Origin: JARRKU01 sp963675565 | Lineage (GTDB): Bacteria; Desulfobacterota; Desulfobacteria; Desulfobacterales; Desulfosarcinaceae | DNA: 64,000 bases | Reading direction: 5' to 3' | NCBI GenBank assembly: GCA_963675565.2 | Contig: CAXXYD010000004.1 | Span: 2,604,001-2,668,000, forward strand | Shown: positions 27,110 through 35,602 of the stretch, in pieces | Layout: each line of letters starts with the position of its first letter | How positions within the stretch are numbered: position 1 is the stretch's first letter | Notes under the pieces: generated by a model | What the model was told of the DNA's origin: nothing | What the model saw: only the letters and a program-made list of their open reading frames with translations | The model's database searches: none | Made by a program: the position numbers and the translations under genes

Positions 27110-28450
27110 ATGAACTCGCACAATGCATCGAAACCGCCCGGTGGAGCAGGTGTGCGGCGTGTCAGGAAACCGCCCGAGCCAAATGATCACCTGCTTGAAC
27201 AGGTTTTGTCCCAGCCGAACATGAAAGCGGCCTGGAAACGGGTTAAAGCCAACAAAGGCGCTGCCGGCGTCGATAATATGGCTATCGACCGGTTCCCAGA
27301 ATTTGCCCGCAAAAGCTGGAACAAAATCTATGATGCTCTATTAGCAGGCAACTACCAACCCAAGCCGGTCAAACGCGTGGAGATCCCCAAACCCACAGGC
27401 GGTCTGCGCCCTTTGGGCATTCCCACCGTGACCGATCGGCTGATCCAGCAAGCCATTGCCCAGGTGCTGGTGCCGATCTTTGATCCGGACTTTTCCGATT
27501 GCAGCTACGGGTTCCGGCCCAACCGGTCGGCCCATGATGCGGTGCGAAAGGTTCAGTCCTACATCAAAGAAGGCTACCGATGGGCCGTGGACATGGACCT
27601 TGAAAAGTTCTTTGATACGGTCAACCATGACGTGCTCATGCACCGGGTGGCCCGCAAGGTCCGTGACAAGCGGCTGCTCAAACTCATCGGCAAGTACCTG
27701 CGTGCCGGGGCGATGGTCAACGGTCGCCTGGAAAAGACCCGTAAAGGGGTTCCCCAGGCAGGTCCGCTGTCGCCGCTTTTGGCTAACATCGTTCTCGATG
27801 ACCTGGACAAAGAGCTTGAACGCCGGGGACATCGCTTTGTGCGCTACGCCGATGACTTTCTCATTTTGGTGAAAAGTCAGCGGGCAGGTGAACGGGTGAT
27901 GACCTTGATCAAGCGCTTTATCGAGCGCAAGCTCAAACTCAAGGTCAACATGGCCAAAAGCAAGGTCGCCAAGATAGATAAAACCAACTTCCTTGGCTTT
28001 ACCTTCAAAGCCGGTAAAATCCGCTGGTCCGATGCGGCTTTTAAAGAGTTCAAACGCCGCATCCGAAAGCTGACCGGCAGAAGTTGGTTTGTCTCCATGG
28101 AGTACCGACTCGGAAAGATTGCCAAATATCTTCGCGGTTGGATGAATTACTTTGGCATATCGCATTACTATCGACCGATACCTGAAATCGATCACTGGCT
28201 GCGAAGACGGGTGCGTATGTGCTATTGGAAGCAGTGGCGCTACGCCCGCACCAAGGTGCGTAATCTTCTCAAGCTTGGCACCTTCAAGAGAACTGCCATA
28301 CTGACGGCTATTAGCCGAAAGGGACCATGGCATCTATCGCGAACACTGGCAACCCAAACCGGCATGACCAACCAGTGGCTTGCAGATCAAGGGTTATTGT
28401 CTGTCAAAGAGCTGTGGGTGAACATTCACTACCCGGCTACGGCCCGGTAG
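27110..28450 (+). CDS. ltrA: group II intron reverse transcriptase/maturase
   Basis: The 446-residue protein has the retroviral-type RT blocks: RVEIPKPTGGLRPLGIPTVTDRLIQQAIAQVL, GFRPNRSAHDA, DMDLEKFFDTVNHD, KGVPQAGPLSPLLANIVLDDLD and the catalytic RYADDFLIL. A maturase X domain follows (GWMNYFGISHYY, RRRVRMCYWKQW). No HNH endonuclease is present, as in class C intron proteins. AAGGAG stands six bases before the ATG. All catalytic residues appear intact, so the intron may still be active. Confidence 0.95.
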   Translation: MNSHNASKPPGGAGVRRVRKPPEPNDHLLEQVLSQPNMKAAWKRVKANKGAAGVDNMAIDRFPEFARKSWNKIYDALLAGNYQPKPVKRVEIPKPTGGLRPLGIPTVTDRLIQQAIAQVLVPIFDPDFSDCSYGFRPNRSAHDAVRKVQSYIKEGYRWAVDMDLEKFFDTVNHDVLMHRVARKVRDKRLLKLIGKYLRAGAMVNGRLEKTRKGVPQAGPLSPLLANIVLDDLDKELERRGHRFVRYADDFLILVKSQRAGERVMTLIKRFIERKLKLKVNMAKSKVAKIDKTNFLGFTFKAGKIRWSDAAFKEFKRRIRKLTGRSWFVSMEYRLGKIAKYLRGWMNYFGISHYYRPIPEIDHWLRRRVRMCYWKQWRYARTKVRNLLKLGTFKRTAILTAISRKGPWHLSRTLATQTGMTNQWLADQGLLSVKELWVNIHYPATAR

Positions 28451-28452
28451 GC

Positions 28453-29382
28453 TTAGTGAAACGCCCAGTGCGGACCCGCATGCTGGGTGTTGTGGGGGCC
28501 GGGGGAGAAAAACCCCCGGCTACCCGATTGGGCCTCCCTAGATTTACGAAGAGCCGTTTCAAAATCCACAGTAAACCTATCCTTGTTTTTATCGAATAGA
28601 TCCATCATGAAAAAATTAGTTTTTGACTTTTCAAAGTGCTTTGGGTGTTGTTTAATAATATCCCCCTTTATCTCATTTCTTGAGGGGATTCGTATCGACT
28701 TTTTCTTTCTATGTTCTCGTACAATGTAGTTTGCTCTTTTATTGAGCTTTTCATTCGTACATTGCGTCTGAAGATAGTGTATCCATATTAACTCGAAAAA
28801 TTGTTCGGCGGTTGTAAAATAGAATTTAGCATCATCTCCAAATAAGCCGTCGTTTAAACGTCTAATTGCTTGTCCTCCATTGCGCGTTTTGAAAATCTCC
28901 TCATAAAAACAGGTAAATGCTTTTAACAATTCTTGCGGGTACATCTCCTTCTTTGGTCCCACTAAACCCCAGCAAGGAGCCCGATCATTGGTATTTATCG
29001 AGCTAACGAAAGATCCTCCATAACATGCTGAAATGCACAACATAAGATTTAGGCCTGTAGCAATATTGATTTCGGACAACGGGAGTTTCATTTCTTTCCA
29101 GGATATAGATTCATTAGAAGCCAGAGATAAACCACTATAGTCCGTATTTCCATGAGCTTCGATATGAATTATTGGCTCATATTGTCCTTCATGCACATCT
29201 TGTCTAATTTGATACAGTAGATTAAAAAATTGTTTTTTGGTTTTAACATCTACTAATTCAATGGTGACAATGCCTTCTGTGAAAACTGCGAGAACGCCAA
29301 GATCATCTCGAAGGCGATTTCCAGTAAAATCTTGATTAAGAGATTGAATTATTACGACCTTACTGAAATTTGCAGTTTTCAT
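28453..29382 (-). CDS. caspase-like (CHAT-type) cysteine protease, cassette gene
   Basis: The first ~200 residues have a caspase-fold layout. A beta strand (VVIIQSL) is followed by HIEAHGNTDYSGLSL with the catalytic His-Gly, and by LMLCISACYGGS with the catalytic cysteine, the His/Cys dyad of CHAT and caspase-like families. A charged C-terminal region follows. The present C-terminus from residue ~288 is read from the group II intron; without it the frame would run into the attC and end ...SDWCSAALRTSR. The substrate is unknown. Prokaryotic relatives often act in stress or phage-defence death pathways, but no sensor gene is present here. Confidence 0.6.
   Translation of the reverse strand: MKTANFSKVVIIQSLNQDFTGNRLRDDLGVLAVFTEGIVTIELVDVKTKKQFFNLLYQIRQDVHEGQYEPIIHIEAHGNTDYSGLSLASNESISWKEMKLPLSEINIATGLNLMLCISACYGGSFVSSINTNDRAPCWGLVGPKKEMYPQELLKAFTCFYEEIFKTRNGGQAIRRLNDGLFGDDAKFYFTTAEQFFELIWIHYLQTQCTNEKLNKRANYIVREHRKKKSIRIPSRNEIKGDIIKQHPKHFEKSKTNFFMMDLFDKNKDRFTVDFETALRKSREAQSGSRGFFSPGPHNTQHAGPHWAFH
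28461..28527 (+). ncRNA. group II intron domains V and VI
   Basis: CGCCCAGTGCGG pairs with the GCATGCTGGGTGTTG stretch to give a 30-odd-base hairpin with a CGC triad (28462-28491), the catalytic domain V. GCCGGGGG and CCCCCGGC (28498-28519) form domain VI before the 3' splice site. Boundaries are approximate. Confidence 0.7.
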
Positions 29383-29399
29383 TGTATTACCGCATCAAA

Positions 29400-29457
29400 G
29401 CCCAACGATTTAATCAGCGGACCCGCTCTTTGGGTCCGCTGAATTTACAGGTTCGCT
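29400..29457 (-). repeat. attC site (58 bp)
   Basis: GCCCAAC at 29400-29406 and GTTCGCT at 29451-29457 flank a strong stem, TCAGCGGACCC with GGGTCCGCTGA. The stop of the membrane-protein gene falls inside it. Confidence 0.85.
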
Positions 29458-29934
29458 GTCGAACGATGACATTGCCACCTTTCGTATCGAAGCAGATAAT
29501 CTCCAATATATCATCAGTTCAAAACCAGATGTGAAAACAGTATCGACCCAGGTAGTTCGATCAGCATTTATGTCAAATGAGTCTCCGAATGCTAAATAGC
29601 CAAAAATAATAAAGGCAGAAAATACAAAGAAAAATTGCACTACCAACCTTATGAAAATAGGCAGATAAAGGCAAATATACCGATCGATAAAATCTGAATC
29701 GTCGCCCTCCCTATTGACTTTATAGCAATACATTGTACCAAATATGGTCGCCAAGATAACAAATGAAGATTCAAAGAGCCGTGGAAACGAAAATAACTCC
29801 GAAACGTATGATGACCCTTCCATACAAAGGGCAGCAATTATCATAAATACCAAAAGATACTTGTATTTTTCAGATTGAGTCAGAGATCCGCGGCGAATAT
29901 CAGATTCTAATTTCTTTATATCCCAGATGTACAC
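29410..29934 (-). CDS. cassette-encoded membrane protein, unknown function
   Basis: The 174-residue protein starts with a charged segment (KKLESDIRRGSLTQSEKYK). Four hydrophobic segments follow (YLLVFMIIAALCM, SSFVILATIFGTMY, LYLPIFIRLVVQFFFVFSAFIIFGYLAF and an end segment near FELMIYW). The last twelve residues are coded by attC DNA. I recognise no family. It is a single-gene cassette next to the caspase-like cassette. Confidence 0.65.
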   Translation of the reverse strand: MYIWDIKKLESDIRRGSLTQSEKYKYLLVFMIIAALCMEGSSYVSELFSFPRLFESSFVILATIFGTMYCYKVNREGDDSDFIDRYICLYLPIFIRLVVQFFFVFSAFIIFGYLAFGDSFDINADRTTWVDTVFTSGFELMIYWRLSASIRKVAMSSFDSEPVNSADPKSGSAD

Positions 29935-29948
29935 TTTTTCACTCCGTC

Positions 29949-30008
29949 AGCGAACGTTCCGGCTCAAGCGCGCGGGTTCTCTGCGTCGCTTGCAACCGGC
30001 TGTTCGCT
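29949..30008 (-). repeat. attC site (60 bp)
   Basis: AGCGAAC at 29949-29955 and its exact complement GTTCGCT at 30002-30008 are the core boxes. CCGG-C-T pairs with ACCGG and CAAGCG with CGCTTG inside. Confidence 0.85.
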
Positions 30009-30934
30009 TGCGTCATTTGCTAATTTTTTTGTTTCAGATTCTAATTCCTGTATTTCTTCTTTCAATATTTCTATTGTTTCCTGTCTTGCTATGCGACGTG
30101 AGAATTGATAGCTTCGGCCTCTCAAATTTTCTGGTAGTGGAAACCTTGGATGTCTACTTAAGAACTCTTCGAAGCCCATTCCTATCAAACCCACAAAGCC
30201 AATGAGAGCCATTAACAATATTCCAAAGGTTGCAACAATTAAGGCTGGAGTTTCTACCCAAGAGGGTTGGAAATCGGTCCTTGGAAAGGGCCAAATAGAA
30301 GGTTTTAAATTATAATAATTCCAAAGTATCAATGAAAAAGCATAGACTAATAAAAGAAAAAACAATCCAATTGTGACCCCTGTCCATTCAATTTTTCGTT
30401 TAGGCTCGGTCACAGCAGATTTCGGAAGTAACTTTGCAGAAAAAGATCGCGGGACATCATCAACCAAAATATGACACTCAATATCTGACCGTTGTATATA
30501 ACCATCTAAAAGTAATTTTAGCATAAAAAATTCACCGGAATTGAGCAAGGGGAACTCACAGCGTACTATAGGTATATCATCTTGTTCATCTTGAGCAATA
30601 ATGATTTGTAGATCTGCAGGATCCTTATGAAGTATGCTCGCATCAAGTGTCTTTGTGGGACTTTTTAGACACAATGTCAAAGGCTCAATGCAATCTCGAA
30701 TAGAACGATCGCCGTCATTGGCAACGATCAGATCAATTTGTTGTAGTTCATTGATTTCCTTTCCCTCGTAGTGAAAGTCCAATTTTTTCTAACGTCTTTT
30801 TCGATCCCAGAAAAGATACGGTTATTCAAAGTTACAAACACACTTATACGTTTGTTCGTTGAACGGCGAAAATAGTAGCGAGCTACAATAATAGTTGCTG
30901 CTACACCAATTATTGCTCCAATTAGAGTTCCCAT
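29964..30934 (-). CDS. cassette-encoded membrane protein with a frameshift
   Basis: The N-terminal part (30934 to about 30790) encodes MGTLIGAIIGVAATIIVARYYFRR, a membrane anchor, then SVFVTLNNRIFSGIEKDVRK. The frame is continued in -1 as LDFHYEGKEINELQQIDLIVAND to a stop at 29964. The break is at a run of six A (minus strand, near 30785); one more A would join the frames into one ~320-residue protein. The long middle part is probably a beta-rich extracellular or cytoplasmic domain; two membrane segments follow (GLFFLLLVYAFSLILW, LIVATFGILLMALIGFVGLIGMG), then a coiled-coil-like tail (EILKEEIQELESETKKLAND). Family unknown. Confidence 0.6.
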
Positions 30935-30951
30935 AAATAAGTAGCTCCTTC

Positions 30952-31241
30952 AGCGAACGAGCCTGTCGAAAAAGTCTATTTTTGGTCGAATATTATACTA
31001 CTTGATAAAAAGTATTTTTCTACAACAGACTCTTATAAATTAGCTATAGCCTCCTTAGAGCTTTAATATTCGCCGATTCTTTAAATTACTACCGAAAGCC
31101 CTGCATTTTTACATTACTTTTATTATTTCGCTTATCACAATAATCAAATTCCAATTTGTACTTTTACGACAGGCTCAACGTTTGGCTTACCGGCGAGGGC
31201 TGCTTTTTGGCCCGAGTCCGAAGTAAAGCCACATGTTATGC
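30952..31241 (-). repeat. attC site interrupted by a MITE
   Basis: AGCGAAC at 30952-30958 and GTTATGC at 31235-31241 are the outer boxes. The inner arms lie at 31180-31234 (GGCTTAC with GTAAAGCC, one unpaired base, and CGG/CCG). A 218-bp element sits directly after the AAC of the left box. Without it the site is ~69 bp. Confidence 0.8.
30959..31176. mobile_element. 218-bp MITE related to the neighbouring IS1182 element
   Basis: GAGCCTGTCGAAAAAGT at 30959-30975 is inverted at 31160-31176 with one mismatch. The same 17 bases end the IS1182-family element at 33725. AAC is duplicated on both sides (30956-30958, 31177-31179). It has no coding capacity and is AT-rich. It would need the IS transposase to move. 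Confidence 0.78.
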
Positions 31242-31889
31242 ATGTCTTTTTTTCAATATATAACTATAAAGTATGCACGCAAAACCGAACGGAATTATGA
31301 TTAAATGCATGACTATGTTTACCCAAAAGTTATTAACAGCCGCATTCTTATTTTGTGGCGGACAAACAATCATTATCAGACTGAATGATAAAAAAAAGAT
31401 GCCAAGTAAAAAGTATGCTGACCTCGCTAAATCCTGTTCCTTTTTAAAATTTAAAAGGACCGTCGCCAAAAACAAAAAACCAAATGCATACGCCAATATA
31501 GGTCCACTTCTGCCAATTCTCGGCTCAATGACAGACAGATTTGGATTTTTTTCTCTATAGTAGACTGTTACTTTCGATTTAAGTGTGTAATTTTTTACAA
31601 TTTCTTCCGGTGACTCATTAGATGATTCGCTACAACAAATTCTGTTCGATAAATATTTTTTATTATTCACATTATATTCGTAGGTTACGTTGATAGTATA
31701 CCCTCTGCGTTCAAAATTGGATTTTTCAATTGCCGATTTTACAATTATTCCTTCTGCTGTTGGATTTTTTTTCGGATTAAAGCCACAGTACATGTATGTT
31801 GAATACATGAAATATAGGAATGCAATAAAACAGAAAAACGAAAGTAAAAATAAGATACACCCTCTATTTTGATTGTCAGTTAAAATCAT
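31236..31889 (-). CDS. DUF3592 membrane protein, cassette gene
   Basis: The 217-residue protein has an N-terminal membrane segment (CILFLLSFFCFIAFLYFMYS), a DUF3592-like domain and two or three C-terminal membrane segments. The domain shows GIIVKSAIEKS, INVTYEYNVNNKKYLSNRICC, and SKVTVYYREKNPNLSVIEP, where the V-x-V-Y-Y-x-x-x-N-P element is the family hallmark. The TAA stop is supplied by the attC box GTTATGC. Function of the family is unknown. Confidence 0.75.
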   Translation of the reverse strand: MILTDNQNRGCILFLLSFFCFIAFLYFMYSTYMYCGFNPKKNPTAEGIIVKSAIEKSNFERRGYTINVTYEYNVNNKKYLSNRICCSESSNESPEEIVKNYTLKSKVTVYYREKNPNLSVIEPRIGRSGPILAYAFGFLFLATVLLNFKKEQDLARSAYFLLGIFFLSFSLIMIVCPPQNKNAAVNNFWVNIVMHLIIIPFGFACILYSYILKKRHA

Positions 31890-31906
31890 TTATTTAAGTG
31901 CATAAC

Positions 31907-33725
31907 GAGTTTGTCGAAAAATAAGTTTCTAACCCACTTTACTTTTTAGATGGGATCAGTTCAACCTGATTTTCTTCTTTCATTAACTTCAATATGGTTG
32001 CTTCGGCTAATCTGCCCCCCTATCTCGTTCCTTTGATCCGTTTTTCTTTCCTTTCCACCTGCACTTTTATGCGACCGCAAAGCTTTCCCCATAATTCAGG
32101 ATCTTTTCAATGTTATGCACAAGGCAGTATAGCTTCCATTGGATATTCACCTTGGTGCTTCCTCTTAAGGTAAACCGATCCATTCTCTTGCAGGATCGTA
32201 TATTGCCAAAAACTGGTTCTACAATCCCTATACGTCTTCCATATATCTTGCGACCCTCAGGCGTATCGATCTTTTCTCTCATCTTATCTGTAACACTGGC
32301 TGGGCGCTGACCATAAAATATGTGGACCTGTCTTGATACCGTATTGGGATTTCTTAAACATTTAGAACGCAATTTGCAATCGCAGCAAGCTGTTTTGGGC
32401 GCTTGATAAGCAATGGCTTTGTAGCCGTCAGCGGTAATAAAATTACGACTCTTCACATAAAGGCCGTGGCCGGCAGGACAAATTAATTTGCCGGTTCGAT
32501 CATCCAACTTGAAATCGTTCACATCAAAATAGTGTTTTTTGGACTTATATTTTAGATGACGTTTATCTGTTGAACGGCGATGTCTATCAGCATCTTTGAA
32601 ACGAATATCTCTTTTACGAAATTGCTGATTCGGTACGTAGGCATCAACCTTTTCTTTTTCACAGGCTTTAAGATTCTCTACACTATAGTAACTTGTATCA
32701 GCACTGACTTGTTTGCCTTCCAGAGGTTTATCCCAACCAATGGCTTCAAGATTCTCTTTGGCTCCTTCAAGCATCGGCCCCATATTCTTGCTATCTGTAC
32801 CACTGCTGAACACCTCAGCGTTTGTTACTATCTGTTTTTTATCGTCAACCACTGCATTGGCATTATAGCCCTGTTGGACACCATGGGAAGTCGCCATTAT
32901 GGCCGATTCATTATCCGTTACGTTACTTTGAATCTCATCACCCTTAGAGCCTATCTTGGGATCATTGTTTGATAAAAATTCTTCAATACGATCAGCTTGC
33001 CGGGTTAACTTTTTAATCCGTTTTTCAAGACGTTTCTTATCAGTTATCGATTTGCCGCGTTCTTTTTTGTCAGTTATTTTGTGTTCTTTGACAATTTGTT
33101 TGACTTTACGCCTTAAAGCATCTTGTTTTTTCTTTAAATCATCAAATTTGCCACTCCATTCTTTGGATGCATTCGACGAAAGCTTTAATCCATCAATGCT
33201 AAAATGAGTGCCGCCTAAAAGCCCCTCTTCATGGCAAATCATTAATACCATCGTGAACAAGTCCTCAATCTCTTCATCAATAGAGGACACAAACGCTGCG
33301 ATGGTACTATGGTCCGGGGTCTTGTTACAGGCCAGCGCCATAAAGGTCGTTATTTTTTGACAGGCGTATTCCAGGCTGCGAGATGATATCATGCCGCGTG
33401 AATAACCATAGAGCACAATCTTTAATAACAACTTTGGATCGATCGACTTTCGCCCTGTTGCATCATTATTATACCGAGCATCGAAAACACTCATATTTAA
33501 ACGCTCTTCAACGATATAATGAATTGCATACTCTAAGGTACCGGGCACTAATTGATCTTCTAAAAAGATTGGCTCAATGACGGACTGTTTGTAATCGTAG
33601 TGTTGATGCTTTGCCATCTCAGGCCTCTTTGGTGGGTATTTCTTATGATTACTACATATTATATATCACAGTCAGTCCGTTTTTTCACTAAAAAAGGAGT
33701 AAAACTTTACTTTTTCGACAGGCTC
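31907..33725 (-). mobile_element. IS1182-family insertion sequence in an attC site
   Basis: The 1.82-kb element has imperfect terminal inverted repeats: GAGTTTGTCGAAAAA at the left, GAGCCTGTCGAAAAAGT inverted at the right. AAC is duplicated (31904-31906 and 33726-33728). It carries one full transposase. The left flank GCATAAC and right flank AACGCTTTGG are the two parts of an attC, so insertion is immediately after the AAC of the core box. Confidence 0.85.
32067..33617 (-). CDS. IS1182-family transposase
   Basis: The 516-residue DDE transposase starts MAKHQHYDYKQSVIEPIFLEDQL. It has the N-terminal domain DPKLLLKIVLYGYSRGMISSRSLE, catalytic aspartates in FSIDGLKLSSNA and ADTSYYS, and a glutamate in EPVFGNIR. 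A zinc-ribbon-like CCDCKLRSKC insert lies near residue 415. No frameshift or stop is seen, so it is probably functional. It fills most of the element at 31907-33725. Confidence 0.93.
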   Translation of the reverse strand: MAKHQHYDYKQSVIEPIFLEDQLVPGTLEYAIHYIVEERLNMSVFDARYNNDATGRKSIDPKLLLKIVLYGYSRGMISSRSLEYACQKITTFMALACNKTPDHSTIAAFVSSIDEEIEDLFTMVLMICHEEGLLGGTHFSIDGLKLSSNASKEWSGKFDDLKKKQDALRRKVKQIVKEHKITDKKERGKSITDKKRLEKRIKKLTRQADRIEEFLSNNDPKIGSKGDEIQSNVTDNESAIMATSHGVQQGYNANAVVDDKKQIVTNAEVFSSGTDSKNMGPMLEGAKENLEAIGWDKPLEGKQVSADTSYYSVENLKACEKEKVDAYVPNQQFRKRDIRFKDADRHRRSTDKRHLKYKSKKHYFDVNDFKLDDRTGKLICPAGHGLYVKSRNFITADGYKAIAYQAPKTACCDCKLRSKCLRNPNTVSRQVHIFYGQRPASVTDKMREKIDTPEGRKIYGRRIGIVEPVFGNIRSCKRMDRFTLRGSTKVNIQWKLYCLVHNIEKILNYGESFAVA

Positions 33726-33796
33726 AACGCTTTGGCTCACTGGAGAGGGCCGCTTTTTGGCCCGAATCCAGTGCAGCCAATTGATACTTGTTATGG
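33726..33796 (-). repeat. attC site split by IS1182 and flanked by an IS1111-type element
   Basis: The left box GCATAAC is at 31900-31906, left of IS1182. The folded body (GGCTCACTGG with CCAGTGCAGCC, and GGGCCGCTTTTTGGCCC) follows it to the right box GTTATGG at 33790-33796. The gene that owns it, at 35632-35922, lies beyond the IS110-type element. Confidence 0.75.
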
Positions 33797-33984
33797 CCGC
33801 GAACAAAAATCTTGATCGGCCGGGATAATAAACCCGCCCCGGGATTTTCCGGGCTCCGACGAGCAACTCTATGAGCCCATTCTCGCCCTGAAAATCCCGG
33901 AGCTGGTTGCCCCCTTACTTTCGATAGTGTAAGTCATTGATACCCCTATCATTAACCCACTTAGCGAAAGAAGGAGGCAAGATC

Positions 33985-35028
33985 ATGCGATTTTACAACC
34001 AACGGCACAAATTTTATTGCGGCATCGATCTGCATGCAAGAAAAATGTACGTGTGCATCCTCGACAAAGAAGGCAAAACCAAGGTGCATCAAAACATTGT
34101 CACCGATTCCGAAGTGCTGTTCGACATCATCTTTCCTTTTCTGGAAGATGTGGTCATCGGCGTCGAATGCATGTTTTCCTGGTACTGGATCGCCGATTTT
34201 TGCGCTGAGCACAAGATCCCATTCGTCCTGGGCCACGCCTTATACATGAAGTCCATCCACGGCGGCAAAACCAAAAACGACAAGATCGATTCTTACAAGA
34301 TCGCCAAACTGCTGATGGGCGCCAACTTTCCCATCGCTTATCCCTATCCGGCAGGCATGCGCGAAACGCGCGATCTGTTGCGCCGGCGGACCTACATGGT
34401 GCGGCAATGCGGGCTACTGCTGGCCCATATCCAGAACACCAACACCCAGTACAACCTGCCGGCCTTCAACAAAAACATCTCTCGCAAATTCAACCACGAG
34501 GGCGTTGCCGAGCGCTTTGACGATCCATCGACACGCGCTGCGGTTAAAGCCGATCTTGATATGATCGAAGCCTTCAACCGCTTGCTTAAGCCACTGGAGT
34601 GGCAGATCGAAAAGATTGCCTGCCGGCACGACCACAACAGTCTTTATCTGCTCAGGACCATTCCCGGCGTGGGACAGATCCTGGCCCTGGTAATCCTGTA
34701 TGAGGTGCACGATATCAAACGCTTTGCCACCGTGCAGCGCTTTAGCTCCTACGCCCGGCTTATTCGTTGCGACAAAGAGTCCGACGGCAAGCGGGTGGGA
34801 AAGTCCAACAAGAAGATCGGCAACGCTCACCTCAAATGGGCTATCAGGACCGCCGCCATGATCAGTTTGCGCGAATCGGAGCAGGCCAAAAAGTACGTCG
34901 AACGTTTGAGCCGCAAGTACAACAAGGGAAAAGCTCTGGGGATATACACCCACAAGCTTGGCCGGGCGATTTACTACATGCTCAAAAACAAGAGGGCCTT
35001 TGATATGCATCATTTCTTCAGTCATTAA
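33985..35028 (+). CDS. IS110-family DEDD recombinase (transposase)
   Basis: The 347-residue protein has the RuvC-like DEDD site: FYCGIDLHARKMYVCILD, VECMFSWYW, and KNDKIDSYKIA. The C-terminal Transposase_20 domain with TIPGVGQILALVILYEVHDIKRFATVQRFSSYARLI carries the nucleophilic serine region. AAGGAGG lies seven bases before the ATG at 33985; the frame is open further upstream. It appears intact. Confidence 0.93.
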   Translation: MRFYNQRHKFYCGIDLHARKMYVCILDKEGKTKVHQNIVTDSEVLFDIIFPFLEDVVIGVECMFSWYWIADFCAEHKIPFVLGHALYMKSIHGGKTKNDKIDSYKIAKLLMGANFPIAYPYPAGMRETRDLLRRRTYMVRQCGLLLAHIQNTNTQYNLPAFNKNISRKFNHEGVAERFDDPSTRAAVKADLDMIEAFNRLLKPLEWQIEKIACRHDHNSLYLLRTIPGVGQILALVILYEVHDIKRFATVQRFSSYARLIRCDKESDGKRVGKSNKKIGNAHLKWAIRTAAMISLRESEQAKKYVERLSRKYNKGKALGIYTHKLGRAIYYMLKNKRAFDMHHFFSH

Positions 35029-35602
35029 CGCTTTGGGCTGAAAGCTGCCAGCTTGGCACCTAACTGAGATCCAAAGGGCGGATCTGACTTGTCTCGCTGA
35101 ACTTGCATTTTCCGTGTGACAATCGATCACCCAAAGCGAGAGTGGACCCTGATGCCCGAAGCTCACAGAAAATGATTGGCGGCAGCTTTCAGGCCCATCA
35201 AAATAAACACAATGCCTTTGGCAATGGATTTTGCGCGCTTTGCCCCTTTTTCCGAGTGCACCCATAACTGGATGGTCCTTTGAGTCCAAGCCAATCCCTT
35301 TTGACTCCGCCGGATTAAGGGAACCCAAATTGTTCTATAGCTGCCCTAAGGCAGCAAGCCGCTTGTCAAAGATCATTTTTACACAATGCGGTCACTCTCG
35401 ATAGATGTTTGGTGCAGACCGCGTGCCGTGCCGTTTTTACCGGCACGTGTTATTTGTCTGACGCTCACGGTAGAAAGCAAAAGTCAAATCGCCGACCCTG
35501 TTGCTCAGGCTTTGTGTCTGTCAGCGAAGAACGGAAGTAAGAAAAACAGGAATCCGATTCTAAGGGGGTAGTTTTTTCTTTTGACTTCCGCGGCCATATA
35601 GA
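35029..35602 (+). ncRNA. non-coding right end of the IS110-type element, candidate bridge RNA
   Basis: There are 574 bases after the recombinase gene with no credible gene. Several hairpins are present, for example CTGCC-CTAA-GGCAG near 35342 and CGTGCCG...CGGCACG at 35420-35450. In IS1111-group elements the bridge RNA that pairs with target and donor is encoded downstream of the recombinase. The assignment here rests on position and structure only. Confidence 0.4.

Larger units (their letters stand above)
26602..28527 (+). mobile_element. group II intron (class C-like) inserted in attC
   Basis: A ~1.93-kb element starts GTGTACGCCC and ends with a domain V/VI-like region and CTACCCGA. It encodes one intron reverse transcriptase in the same direction. 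About 500 bases of structured 5' RNA precede the gene. The domain V candidate carries a CGC triad, as in class C introns, and the element follows a hairpin (the attC stem), the known preference of that class. Removing it restores an attC right box. Ends are set from this restoration; a shift of one base at the 3' end is possible. Confidence 0.82.

Noticed and set aside
27341..28333. A 330-codon open frame antisense to the intron reverse transcriptase
   Set aside because: The sense strand has all RT motifs; the antisense product has none.
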